NCBI RefSeq assembly: GCF_014287585.1
Contig: NZ_JACOOJ010000021.1
Coordinates: 27,123 to 91,122, forward strand
Source: Parabacteroides hominis
GTDB lineage: Bacteria; Bacteroidota; Bacteroidia; Bacteroidales; Tannerellaceae
Direction of reading: 5' to 3'
DNA length: 64,000 nucleotides
Position 1 is the stretch's first letter. Every line of letters starts with the position of its first letter. Under the pieces are notes generated by a model, which worked only from the letters and a program-made list of their open reading frames with translations, was not told where the DNA came from and did no database searches. The position numbers were made by a program, and so were the translations under genes. Positions 53,863-62,385 of the stretch are shown in pieces.

Positions 53863-55041
53863 ATGAAAGAAACGATCCTGTTTTTTATATTTATTTTCAT
53901 ACAATCTTGCTCTATTGACAAAAGAACGGTAGAACAAGATAAATCAGTGGAGATTATTGATTGTAAGGAAGAATACATTTCTTTAGCAGATTCTCTAACC
54001 ACTCATTTTATACCACTCGAAACGAGAAGCGAATGTTTGATCGGTTCTATTTCTGAAATCCAAATAGTGAATAATTTAATCTATATTTTGGAAGGTAAAA
54101 AATCTGAGGACTTGTTTGTCTTTGATTTAGATGGAAAATTTATCACAAAAGTAGGAAAAAAAGGAAATGGGCCGGAAGATTTTGCAATGATAAATAGCTT
54201 TGATATTGACACAACCAATAATCAGATTGTTATTTCAGATAAATATCGGAAAAGGATGCTTTTCTTCGATTTAAAAACCTATCGGTTTAAATATGCTATA
54301 AACAACGATTTTTCTTATACGAATTTTATTAGTATGGGAAATAAGAAGCTGTCATTTTGGGGATGCAATGGTTTTCGGAATCCCCAAAAGCGTGCTGACT
54401 CAAATTTATATTATATACAAACAACTGATTCTTCACTCGCACCGGAATCCGTTTCCCTTAAAGCTGATTTTACAACACCTTACACCACAATGGTAAAACC
54501 AGGTAAAACCCACCTTTATAGAACAGGTGAAAAAGGAATTTATGCATATCATCACTTGTTTCCAGATGTATGGCAATATACAGACGACGGACAATTGATA
54601 AAAAAATACCACATCGAATTAGAGAATTTCAAATTTCTTGATTTAAATTTCGCAAAAGGTGAAGCCTCTCTATCCGGTGTGAACAGAGATTATACGAAAG
54701 CATTGGATCGTTCGGACTATATCACAGGTTACAGAATCGATGAATGCTCCAATTTAATTTGTTTTTCAATACAAAAAAAATTGATGCCTGTTCAAGCGAT
54801 ATATAATAAAAAACAAAAGAAAGGATACCTGTTTTCTTTGAAAGATTATTATCGATCCATGAATTTAGGAATGCTGATGTTTCCGGCCGGATCAACAAAC
54901 GATTGTATTATCGGGGTTATTTCTATGAATGAAGATATGGAACATGTTCAAAAAGATATGCAGCTTTATCAGATAGTAAAAGATAAAACATTGGATGATA
55001 ACCCTATAATTTGTCTATATAAATGGGGAAAAGAATTGTAA
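53863..55041 (+). CDS. six-bladed beta-propeller lipoprotein (DUF5128-like)
   Basis: 392 residues; signal peptide ends in IFIQSC (lipobox). THFIPLETRSECLIGSISEI, FVFDLDGKFITKVG and KGNGPEDFAMINSFDI match the family entry pattern, and the C-terminus DDNPIICLYKWGKEL is a variant of the common closing signature. AT-rich, with its own promoter. It lies 600 bp from the divergent regulator gene. Confidence 0.82.
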   Translation: MKETILFFIFIFIQSCSIDKRTVEQDKSVEIIDCKEEYISLADSLTTHFIPLETRSECLIGSISEIQIVNNLIYILEGKKSEDLFVFDLDGKFITKVGKKGNGPEDFAMINSFDIDTTNNQIVISDKYRKRMLFFDLKTYRFKYAINNDFSYTNFISMGNKKLSFWGCNGFRNPQKRADSNLYYIQTTDSSLAPESVSLKADFTTPYTTMVKPGKTHLYRTGEKGIYAYHHLFPDVWQYTDDGQLIKKYHIELENFKFLDLNFAKGEASLSGVNRDYTKALDRSDYITGYRIDECSNLICFSIQKKLMPVQAIYNKKQKKGYLFSLKDYYRSMNLGMLMFPAGSTNDCIIGVISMNEDMEHVQKDMQLYQIVKDKTLDDNPIICLYKWGKEL

Positions 55042-55102
55042 TGAAATTATTGCTATTTTCTGCAAGGCGACAATATCCTTGGATCGAAACATAAGGACTT
55101 TA

Positions 55103-55365
55103 GCTATTCCACTCTTCAATATTCCGCAACCGGTTACTGAAATTTATCCCGATCTTGAACCGCTTTCCGGCTCTACTTTATCGACATTGGTGTAGAATGG
55201 CATTAAATATTTGATAAACCCTTCTTCCACTTCCCGATTGGGGAAGCCTAAACGGTAAATAGCGAATTCTTCGTCATAACCTTTAATAGTAACGTCCCGA
55301 CTTGACAAGACGATAGATAAACTTGGAGCCGTACATTCAACTCGCAATACAACAAAGATAGTAAT
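55103..55365 (-). pseudogene. decayed, internally deleted AAA/PDDEXK gene copy
   Basis: Three separated pieces of the gene at 49311 appear in order on the minus strand: the promoter and leader with TATCTTTG and a near-identical 20 bp; KFIYRLVKSGRYY (compare ELIYRIIKTGSYY, residues about 28-40); IKGYDEEFAIYRLGFPNREV onward (compare residue 345 on); and FKIGINFSNRLRNIEEW (residues 497-513). The pieces are in different frames with stops. The rest of the 55042-55639 gap shows no gene. Confidence 0.78.
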
Positions 55366-55639
55366 TTCCTGTTTTTCCGGCTATGTTTCTCATAAAAACA
55401 AAAAGCATACATCAACGATTCTGCTACTTCCTTATTGCCATTCCATCCCTTATTGTATAGTTTGTCTTAATACCCATTGGTCCAAATCGAAACTCTACCG
55501 CATCTATTTTGATTTTCTACCCCATATTTTTCAATTTATCCGCAGGGATAATATTTTTTAAGAAACAGCCATTTTGATAATCGACTGGGAAATAGATGTA
55601 TACAATTTTAGGCGTAATTAGGGGAGGATATTGTATTTT

Positions 55640-56713
55640 TTAATGCGATTTCTCATCAATTGTGGGAGCATAGATGATCATTTGATAGCCCACACCCTTG
55701 ATTGTTTCTATCTGAATGACAGGTATTTGTTCCAAGTGTTTCCGTAAATGACGAATCGCATTAGCTACAGCGTCACGATCTGTTTTAGATAATCCATCTT
55801 TCGTCGATCGGGCCAATACATCTATACATATTTTTTCATAGGTCAGTTTATGCTCTTCTACTTGTACAAAAAGGTAAAACAATCGTAACGAGTTTTCTAC
55901 CAGGCGAATATTTACTTCATTTTTATAACATAAATCGCCATGTTCTTTATCAAAAATCAAGTCCTCTGCCAATTCAACCCAGGAGATTGTCTTGGAATGA
56001 ATTAATGGATCAGGAGTTGGCAACCGTTTTTCTTTTTCTTGCAATTCTTCTTGCTTTTGTAACAATTCCTGTCGTTTTAGCTCATGTTGTTGTTGCTGCT
56101 GCAACTCCTGTTCAGCAATCTTGCGCATTTTCTTACACCAGAAACGATAACCTCCAATAACGCCTCCTAACAACAAAAGTCCCAAAACCAAAATCCCCCA
56201 CATTAAATAACTGTGCCGCCAAACCGTCCCAAAAGGAAACTTGATATAGGCTTGTAACATGATCGTTCTATCAGGGTTCTCATCAATCCGATAAACAAAT
56301 TGCTCCAAGGGAAGTGCCTCTTCATAAAAAGCATCATTGGAAGAAGTTTTAATAACACATCCTTCCCTTATACAACAAAGAGCCGTATTTGCCTGAATCT
56401 TATGTTCTAAAAGTGTAGCACGAAAAAGGCTGTCCAAGAATGCACGGGTTGAATCTTTATAAAAAAGAAAATCCTGGTCACACCACTCTTCTTTTTCTGT
56501 TCCCGATATTTTGTTCGGAGAACTCATTGGATCATAATTACCAAATCTCCGCCCCATCCTCAATATTTTCTCTTTTTGCATCACCTCTGCAAATATCAAA
56601 GATGATTCTGAACATAATTTATTTAACTGTATATGGAAAGCACTCCATAACCACCAACTGAATAAACAAGTCAGACTCACACAACTTAATATCATATAAA
56701 TCTTTTGTTTCAT
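55640..56713 (-). CDS. membrane-anchored winged-helix transcriptional regulator
   Basis: 357 residues. A first membrane segment at about residues 5-26, a periplasmic domain of about 135 residues with several Cys (ALCCIREGC), a second span (YLMWGILVLGLLLLGGVIGGY, about 168-188), then a Gln-rich coiled coil and a C-terminal OmpR/PhoB-type winged helix (NEVNIRLVENSLRLFYLFV, VANAIRHLRKHLEQ, TIKGVGYQMI). There is no receiver or kinase domain: a one-component envelope-spanning sensor, like ToxR/CadC but with the DNA-binding domain at the C-terminus. Divergent from the first NVEALA peptide gene. An AGGAGG Shine-Dalgarno sequence 10 nt before the ATG is unusual in this phylum. Confidence 0.85.
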   Translation of the reverse strand: MKQKIYMILSCVSLTCLFSWWLWSAFHIQLNKLCSESSLIFAEVMQKEKILRMGRRFGNYDPMSSPNKISGTEKEEWCDQDFLFYKDSTRAFLDSLFRATLLEHKIQANTALCCIREGCVIKTSSNDAFYEEALPLEQFVYRIDENPDRTIMLQAYIKFPFGTVWRHSYLMWGILVLGLLLLGGVIGGYRFWCKKMRKIAEQELQQQQQHELKRQELLQKQEELQEKEKRLPTPDPLIHSKTISWVELAEDLIFDKEHGDLCYKNEVNIRLVENSLRLFYLFVQVEEHKLTYEKICIDVLARSTKDGLSKTDRDAVANAIRHLRKHLEQIPVIQIETIKGVGYQMIIYAPTIDEKSH

Positions 56714-56757
56714 ACCAAAAATCCTCCTATTTTATCCTTGACCACGGGCTAAGTTTT

Positions 56758-56774
56758 CTGACAATTTGCTGACA
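56758..56774. promoter_or_regulatory. candidate operator: CTGACA direct repeat, 11-bp period
   Basis: CTGACA at 56758 and 56769, one helical turn apart, in the divergent region between the winged-helix regulator and the peptide gene. PhoB/OmpR-type proteins bind 11-bp direct repeats, so this is the best operator candidate here. Two units only; the assignment is inference. Confidence 0.4.
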
Positions 56775-56831
56775 CGCATACTATAGATCAGTCAGTTACC
56801 AACAATTTATCTCCCGTCTTTCTAAAAGCAC

Positions 56832-56861
56832 TTGCCTAAGTCTATTTTATAGATACTTTTG
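56832..56861 (+). promoter_or_regulatory. primary-sigma promoter for NVEALA peptide 1
   Basis: TTG (56832-56834), 19-bp spacer, TACTTTTG (56854-56861). Transcription would begin near 56867, with a leader of about 70 nt before the ATG at 56938. Confidence 0.7.
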
Positions 56862-56937
56862 CATCAACCTCTTATTGCTATTAAAGTGGTTTTATGGGAC
56901 AAATATATTAAAAACTAATTTAACAAATAAAATAAAC

Positions 56938-57168
56938 ATGAAAAGAAAGACTATTCAATCAGGTATCGCTCTCCTCTGCTTACTGGGAGGTTTGTATTTT
57001 TACTCTACCCAGTCAGATAAAAACGTATTAAATGATTTGGCTTTTGAAAATATCGAGGCTTTAGCCTCAACAGAAGAAGGCCCTAATGAGAACTTCATGT
57101 GTTATGGCTGGGGTGACATAGAATGTCATGGAATAAAAGTGGAAAGAAAATACAGTGGTTTCAGATAA
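56938..57168 (+). CDS. NVEALA-family small exported peptide 1
   Basis: 76 residues from the ATG at 56938. Basic start (MKRKT), hydrophobic segment to about residue 23, polar stretch, then LAFENIEALA with the family motif as NIEALA at residues 39-44 region, an acidic EEG, and a C-terminal 28 residues with two Cys (CYGWGD, ECHG). Length and motif position equal those of the second peptide at 59331. NVEALA proteins are a known family of small, apparently processed Bacteroidetes peptides of unknown function. It is 9 bp upstream of a propeller lipoprotein gene and behind a strong promoter. Confidence 0.82.
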   Translation: MKRKTIQSGIALLCLLGGLYFYSTQSDKNVLNDLAFENIEALASTEEGPNENFMCYGWGDIECHGIKVERKYSGFR

Positions 57169-57177
57169 AAATCAGCA

Positions 57178-58230
57178 ATGAAGAATCTCCTATACATACT
57201 ACTTATAGGAATAACATTAATCTCCTGCAGTGGTTCACCCGATCCTCTTTACCCTCGGTATGCAATTTTTCCTGATGAGAAAACAGTAGCCACGCAGGAG
57301 ATTTCTATTGATTCTGTCTTTTTCCGTTATCCCTACCGGGTAGCGGTAAAAGACAGTATCGCTGTTATTATGGATCTACATAATGATAGTCATTACTTTT
57401 ATTCTTTCACATACCCCGAATGGACTCCTATAGCATCTTTCGGTAAACGAGGAGGAGGTCCGGAAGAAATGCTTTCCGCCGAAATGTTCCAATTTTGTTC
57501 GCCCGATTCTATCTGGGCGCTCGATGCGAACAGGATGCAGATCACACGTTGGTCAATCTCTCCCTATGAAAAAAAGGTTTCCCGTGTGGAAGAAATAGGA
57601 TTAGACAAAAATCTGGTTCGCTCTTTAGACTTCTACCGTACAGATTCAGCCTTTCTGATCACAGACTATCTGGGTGATTTTCGTTATCACAAAGTCAGTC
57701 ATAGTGGTAAACCGATCAAAAACATAGGTAAAATCCCCACCGAAATCAACTATGAACAAGATATTCATCCCGCCTTAGCACAAGCTTGGCGTAGTTTTAC
57801 CGACTACAATCCGAAAAACGGGATATACGCAATAGCGACTCAACTGGGAGAAACCCTTGAAATATACAATTTGAAGACTCAAGCCCATAACGTTATATAC
57901 GGCCCTGCCGGAGAGCCTCAATTCATTGAAAAAGGAGGCGAAGGATTCCCGACCGGCATCAAAGGGTTTGTGGACATACAAGTCACAGACGATTATATTT
58001 ATACCGTTTTCGATGGGATGTCCTGGGAAGAGCGGGACAAATTTTACAAACGCGGCATGTCTGCTCCCAAAGGAGGCCATTTCCTTTACGTGTTCGATTT
58101 GGCAGGAAACCCGGTTCGAAAATATACGCTCGACAAAAATATTTTAGGCATCCATATCAATGAAAAAACAAACACCGGAATTGCGACCTGTGCGGAAAGC
58201 GATAATCCGATCGTGACATTCAAACTATAA
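57178..58230 (+). CDS. BF3164-like six-bladed beta-propeller lipoprotein
   Basis: 350 residues; signal peptide ends in TLISC (lipobox). YSFTYPEWTPIASFGKRGGGPEEM matches the BF3164/TolB-like group in parts (IASFGKRGGGPEE), followed by SPDSIWALD, and the chain ends NPIVTFKL. It is co-transcribed with NVEALA peptide 1 (9-bp gap) and with the thioredoxin/DUF1573 gene (7-bp gap). In other Bacteroidetes such propellers also sit beside NVEALA genes (family knowledge); a receptor or chaperone role for the peptide is speculation. Confidence 0.82.
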   Translation: MKNLLYILLIGITLISCSGSPDPLYPRYAIFPDEKTVATQEISIDSVFFRYPYRVAVKDSIAVIMDLHNDSHYFYSFTYPEWTPIASFGKRGGGPEEMLSAEMFQFCSPDSIWALDANRMQITRWSISPYEKKVSRVEEIGLDKNLVRSLDFYRTDSAFLITDYLGDFRYHKVSHSGKPIKNIGKIPTEINYEQDIHPALAQAWRSFTDYNPKNGIYAIATQLGETLEIYNLKTQAHNVIYGPAGEPQFIEKGGEGFPTGIKGFVDIQVTDDYIYTVFDGMSWEERDKFYKRGMSAPKGGHFLYVFDLAGNPVRKYTLDKNILGIHINEKTNTGIATCAESDNPIVTFKL

Positions 58231-58237
58231 CAAGAAA

Positions 58238-59101
58238 ATGAAACAACGACTCTACATATTATCCCTGTTATTTTTGTTAGCCGCTTGCCAAGAAAACAAG
58301 AAAGAGCAATTTGCCCGTCTGGTTCAGGAATGGCAAGGGAAAGAGATCGTCTTTCCGCAGGATATGGCTTTCACCCGTTTTGTCACTGAACAGGTGGAAT
58401 ACCGGATACCCGATGCAGAATATAAAGTGCTGATTTATGTCGATTCAACAGGTTGCACCAGTTGCAAATTACAACTGCCGAAATGGAAAGAATTGATCGC
58501 CCATGTCGATTCGACAACAAACAGCAACATCCCGTTCATCTTCGTCTTCCAGTCGAAAGACGACAAAGAGTTGCGATACATCCTGAAACGCGACAACTTC
58601 GACCGTCCGGTCTGTATCGATCGGGACAGCCGATTGGACAAGTTGAACAAATTTCCACAAGATATTACATTTCAGACTTTCTTGCTTGATAAGAATAATA
58701 AGGTGAAAGTGATCGGCAATCCGGTGCACAACTTGGCTGTCAGGGCTTTGTATCTAAAACAGATTGCAGGTGTGCAACACAAAGAGATATTGGCAAAAAC
58801 CACCCTCGAACCGGAAAAAAGCGAATACGATTTAGGGACAGTCAAAGAAGGAACAACCAAGAAGCAGACGATCGCAGTCCGGAATACCGGAATAACTGTC
58901 TTTAAGCTGACAGGTTTCACCACCTCTTGCGACTGCACCGAAGCGACTTGCAATTGGAAAGAGCTGCAACCGGGAGAGAGCGGAACGATCACGGTCAGCT
59001 ATGAAGCGGAACAGCCGGGAGATTTCTACCGGACAGTGGAGATATATGGTAATATCCCGAACAACTCGCTAATGGTGAGTTTTATTGGGACAGTGAAATA
59101 A
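58238..59101 (+). CDS. thioredoxin-fold / DUF1573 lipoprotein
   Basis: 287 residues; signal peptide ends in LLAAC (lipobox). The first domain has IYVDSTGCTSCKLQLPKW, a CxxC (Cys73, Cys76) at the place of a thioredoxin active site, and later FLLDKNNKVKVIGNP. From about residue 200, FDLG-type YDLGTVKEGTTKKQTI, then TSCDCTEATCNWKELQPGESG is a DUF1573 (Ig-like) domain with its own Cys cluster. It could reduce or form disulfides in the Cys-containing peptides encoded on either side; this is inference from context. A hairpin terminator follows. Confidence 0.82.
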   Translation: MKQRLYILSLLFLLAACQENKKEQFARLVQEWQGKEIVFPQDMAFTRFVTEQVEYRIPDAEYKVLIYVDSTGCTSCKLQLPKWKELIAHVDSTTNSNIPFIFVFQSKDDKELRYILKRDNFDRPVCIDRDSRLDKLNKFPQDITFQTFLLDKNNKVKVIGNPVHNLAVRALYLKQIAGVQHKEILAKTTLEPEKSEYDLGTVKEGTTKKQTIAVRNTGITVFKLTGFTTSCDCTEATCNWKELQPGESGTITVSYEAEQPGDFYRTVEIYGNIPNNSLMVSFIGTVK

Positions 59102-59123
59102 AATAATTAACGGGGAAAAGGAA

Positions 59124-59175
59124 GGAGTTCCTGCACACAGAACCTTGCAAGTCTAAGCAGAAACTCCCCGATTTT
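59124..59175 (+). terminator. terminator or attenuator between the DUF1573 gene and NVEALA peptide 2
   Basis: ggagttcctgc (59124-59134) pairs with gcagaaactcc (59157-59167) with one mismatch over a 22-nt loop, followed by ccgattttt. It separates the first peptide operon from the second peptide. Confidence 0.6.
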
Positions 59176-59330
59176 TCCTCATTCAATAACTAATAAAGAA
59201 GGAGGTAACGGCAAAAGTAGTAAATTTGGGATAAACAAAAAAGGGTTGGAATCACCTGTTCCGGGAAATGATACCGGACGAAAGATCCAAAATAAAGATA
59301 GTCTATAACTCCCTAAAAAATAAAACAAAG

Positions 59331-59561
59331 ATGGGAAAAAGAATCATCGGCGTTATCGCTTTTGTTGCAATCGCCGTTGCGGCCGGCTGGAACTACCAGC
59401 AGAACAAACAGAGTGTTGAATTGTCTGACTTAGCATTAGAGAATGTTGAGGCATTGGCTCGTAGAGAAGGTGGAAGTACAAAATATAAATATGTAATTCC
59501 AGGAAGTGATTCAAGTGTAAACTGCGTGTGTTCTGGTGCCGGAGATAAGTCCTGCTGCTAA
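59331..59561 (+). CDS. NVEALA-family small exported peptide 2
   Basis: 76 residues from the ATG at 59331. MGKRI, a hydrophobic stretch to about residue 20 (AVAAGW), then SVELSDLALENVEALARREGG: in parts, ELSDLALE, NVEALA at residues 38-43 and EGG at 46-48, followed by 28 residues with four Cys (VNCVCSG and a terminal CC). The ELSxxxLExxxxxx-GG spacing resembles double-glycine leader peptides. It shares length and motif position with peptide 1, but the C-terminal 28 residues are unrelated. A -7-like TAAATTTG lies at 59221 without a -33. Confidence 0.85.
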   Translation: MGKRIIGVIAFVAIAVAAGWNYQQNKQSVELSDLALENVEALARREGGSTKYKYVIPGSDSSVNCVCSGAGDKSCC

Positions 59562-59572
59562 TTAATATAAGA

Positions 59573-59637
59573 GGAGAGAAAAACCGAAAGAATTGATTTT
59601 GGATTAAAACAAATCACTATTTCAAATCATTCTCTCC
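59573..59637. repeat. stem-loop between NVEALA peptide 2 and its propeller gene
   Basis: ggagagaa (59573-59580) pairs with ttctctcc (59630-59637), with a smaller nested pairing of tgattttg and caaatca. It may lower read-through so that more peptide than propeller is made, or stabilise the peptide message. Confidence 0.5.
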
Positions 59638-59662
59638 TTCTACTTAATGAATTTAGTTGATA

Positions 59663-60805
59663 ATGAAAAATAAATTATTTATATTATTGGTCTTGTTTGG
59701 CATAACAGCTTGTACTTCTATAAAGAAGGAAGAACAAGCTATAACGAAAATTATTTTTTCTGAAACAAGTTCTTCTCTAAACCAATCAAATCTATTAGAA
59801 AACAAAAAATATGTACAGCTTGAAACGACTGATGAATGTCTGTTCTCAGAAATCACACAGTTTAGTTGTACTTCAAAAGAATTATTTATATTTGATATCT
59901 ATACACAAAGCGTTTATGTTTTTGATTATACCGGAAAATTCTTAAGAAAGATACATAAAACAGGACAGGGGCCGGGAGAATATTCAATGATAACATCTAT
60001 GTTAATCGATGAAGAAAGCAATCTGATATCACTTGTAGATTTAGGGCAAAAAATATTATCTTATGATCTAAATTCATTTGTGTTTATCGATGATATACAG
60101 ATAGAAACCACCTCTATTGAAAAAGTTGATAAAGACAATTTTGTCAGTTATAATTCACTTTCAACACATATTAAAAATAAGGACTATAAATACCATGTTC
60201 TAAAATGTAACAAAAACGGACAAATCGAGCAGAAGTTTCTACCGATTGAATTTGAAAGTGGATATACGATGCGGCCTATTCATCGATTCTATAGATCTGA
60301 AGGTGAATTGTTTATCTATTTGCCTTTTACTTCTGACATTTACAAAATCACACCAGATTCATGTTTCCGTTATTATGACGTGAAATATGAGAACCTATCT
60401 TTTCCATCGTTAGAGTATTTGAAATCTATAGATAAACAAGGGGATAATTATATAAAAAAATTATATACAGACAATTATGTTTATTTTGTACAAATATTTG
60501 AAAATAAGAAGTTTGTAACCTCTCAGTTTAGCGTCGGAGAGAGGAGATATATCGGAATATATGACAAAGACAAAAAAGAAGGGTATTATTATCTTAAAAC
60601 AGAAAAAAATAGTCCTAAATCAATTGAGAAAGTTGATTGTTTACAAATTATCGGAACGAGTAAAGAGAACTTCATTTCTGTATTAAAAATAGATACGGAT
60701 TGCAAGACTGAATATATGGATAATGAATTGCAACAAATCATATCAAGAAGGGCTGAAGAAAATAATCCTATTCTTCTTTTCTTTAATCTAAAAAGCAGTC
60801 AATAG
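59663..60805 (+). CDS. six-bladed beta-propeller lipoprotein (DUF5128-like)
   Basis: 380 residues from the ATG at 59663 (a TTG two codons upstream is unlikely). Lipobox GITAC. KYVQLETTDECLFSEITQF, YVFDYTGKFLRKIHKT and GQGPGEYSMITSM match the family entry pattern; the C-terminus AEENNPILLFFNLK is the closing signature. It follows NVEALA peptide 2, as the BF3164-like propeller follows peptide 1. Strongly AT-rich. Confidence 0.84.
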   Translation: MKNKLFILLVLFGITACTSIKKEEQAITKIIFSETSSSLNQSNLLENKKYVQLETTDECLFSEITQFSCTSKELFIFDIYTQSVYVFDYTGKFLRKIHKTGQGPGEYSMITSMLIDEESNLISLVDLGQKILSYDLNSFVFIDDIQIETTSIEKVDKDNFVSYNSLSTHIKNKDYKYHVLKCNKNGQIEQKFLPIEFESGYTMRPIHRFYRSEGELFIYLPFTSDIYKITPDSCFRYYDVKYENLSFPSLEYLKSIDKQGDNYIKKLYTDNYVYFVQIFENKKFVTSQFSVGERRYIGIYDKDKKEGYYYLKTEKNSPKSIEKVDCLQIIGTSKENFISVLKIDTDCKTEYMDNELQQIISRRAEENNPILLFFNLKSSQ

Positions 60806-60879
60806 TATGGATAGATGCGTTCTACATACAGGGACTTCAATCAAAAAACTATAATGTTGGCAAATTGTTCATTCTGCCC

Positions 60880-62385
60880 ATGAAAACATGCTTCTTATTC
60901 ATGATATTAAATATTCTGACCTCTTGTTCCATGCAAAAGACAAAAGGTGTCAGCTTGGAACAAGCCTTGTCTATGGCCGGAGAAAATCAGGCGGAATTGG
61001 AAAAGGTGCTCGAATATTACAAAAATGACAGCTTAAAGTTGGAAGCAGCCCGGTTTTTGATCCGGAACATGCCGTTCCATTTTTCACGGATGGAATATTT
61101 CGTATCGCCCGAAGGCGAACGATATGTACCCGACATCCGGAATTTCACGGACAATCAAGCCGTAAAAAGACATTGTGATTCTTTACAGGAAAAAGGATAT
61201 ACGATCAGGAAAGAGATCGTTTACGACATCAAGGCTTTGCATAGTGATTATCTGATCAGAAATATAGACTTGGCTTTTCAAGTCTGGCAAAAGCCTTGGG
61301 CAAGAGCCGTATCTTGGAACGATTTTTGTCGCTTTGTTCTTCCTTATCGCTCCCAAACGGAACCGGCTTCCAACTCGCGTGAAACTTTTATGTGCCAGTA
61401 TATGCCATTGCTGGACTCGTCGTGGGCGCAAACCCCGTTGGAAGCATCTATGATCATCAATGAACAGCTCAGCAAAGAAATTAGATATCAAAAAGCAGGT
61501 AGCCCTTTGGTAAACACGATCGAAGAAACCGGCAGGTTCGGCATTGGCACTTGCGAAGCGTTATGCAATTACACGACTTTTGTTATGCGGGCTGTCGGTA
61601 TACCGATCGCAGTCCATCAAACGACATGGACACGGATGGCTTTTATCCATAATTGGTGTGCCGTCCCGCACAACGGTATCTTCCACGATTTCAGTCCGGG
61701 CGAAGCACACTCGCACGACTATGCGGACAAATTGGCGACAGCATATTTTCTTCAACCTGCCAAAGTTTACCGCCGCCATTTCGATGCAGACCTGTCCATT
61801 TTGCCGGAACAGGATGACGGGTATATCACGTTGCTTAAAAGTCCGTTATTCACGGATGTGACGGATGAGCAAAAGCTGCCCACGTATACCCTTCACGTGC
61901 CGATCGACAAAAAAACAACAGAAAAGAGCGGCTTGGTATACCTGTGCACCTACAATGACAGGGATTGGCAACCGATCGCCATCGGGACACGGGAAAATGA
62001 TTGTTGTCAATTTGACCGCGTGGCCGGTCGCAATTTCTTGATCGTGGCCGAGGCGATCGGAAAAAACGAATTGAGGTATATTAGCGAACCTTTTCAAACA
62101 GATGGAGAAGGTGGGATCCGGTTGCTCAAACCTGATTTCTCACAGGTAACATCCGTTACCTGCCGGCAAGAAGCAGAAAGAAGAATTTTCCCCCTCTCTT
62201 TTTGGGATACGGAACGCGGACAATTTGTACCATTGGATTGCAAATGCCAGACAGACAGCACACAATATTATGACAACATCCCGGTCAACGCTCTTTTGCT
62301 CCATACGTTCGAAGATAAAAATGGGGTATGGAAAGAAACAGGACTGGCAATTGATGGATACTTTAAGAGAAATAAAGATATTTGA
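60880..62385 (+). CDS. transglutaminase-fold lipoprotein
   Basis: 501 residues from the ATG at 60880 (MKTCFLF); lipobox NILTSC. The transglutaminase-like core is complete: GTCEALCNYTTFVMRAVGIP with Cys225, FIHNWCAV with His257 and FHDFSPGE with Asp270. The C-terminal half is beta-rich. The papain-like triad could support peptide cleavage, crosslinking or amide transfer; in bacteria many are peptidases. Placed between the peptide/propeller genes and the signal peptidase (4-bp overlap), it is a candidate maturation or modification enzyme for the peptides. That role is inference. Confidence 0.84.
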   Translation: MKTCFLFMILNILTSCSMQKTKGVSLEQALSMAGENQAELEKVLEYYKNDSLKLEAARFLIRNMPFHFSRMEYFVSPEGERYVPDIRNFTDNQAVKRHCDSLQEKGYTIRKEIVYDIKALHSDYLIRNIDLAFQVWQKPWARAVSWNDFCRFVLPYRSQTEPASNSRETFMCQYMPLLDSSWAQTPLEASMIINEQLSKEIRYQKAGSPLVNTIEETGRFGIGTCEALCNYTTFVMRAVGIPIAVHQTTWTRMAFIHNWCAVPHNGIFHDFSPGEAHSHDYADKLATAYFLQPAKVYRRHFDADLSILPEQDDGYITLLKSPLFTDVTDEQKLPTYTLHVPIDKKTTEKSGLVYLCTYNDRDWQPIAIGTRENDCCQFDRVAGRNFLIVAEAIGKNELRYISEPFQTDGEGGIRLLKPDFSQVTSVTCRQEAERRIFPLSFWDTERGQFVPLDCKCQTDSTQYYDNIPVNALLLHTFEDKNGVWKETGLAIDGYFKRNKDI

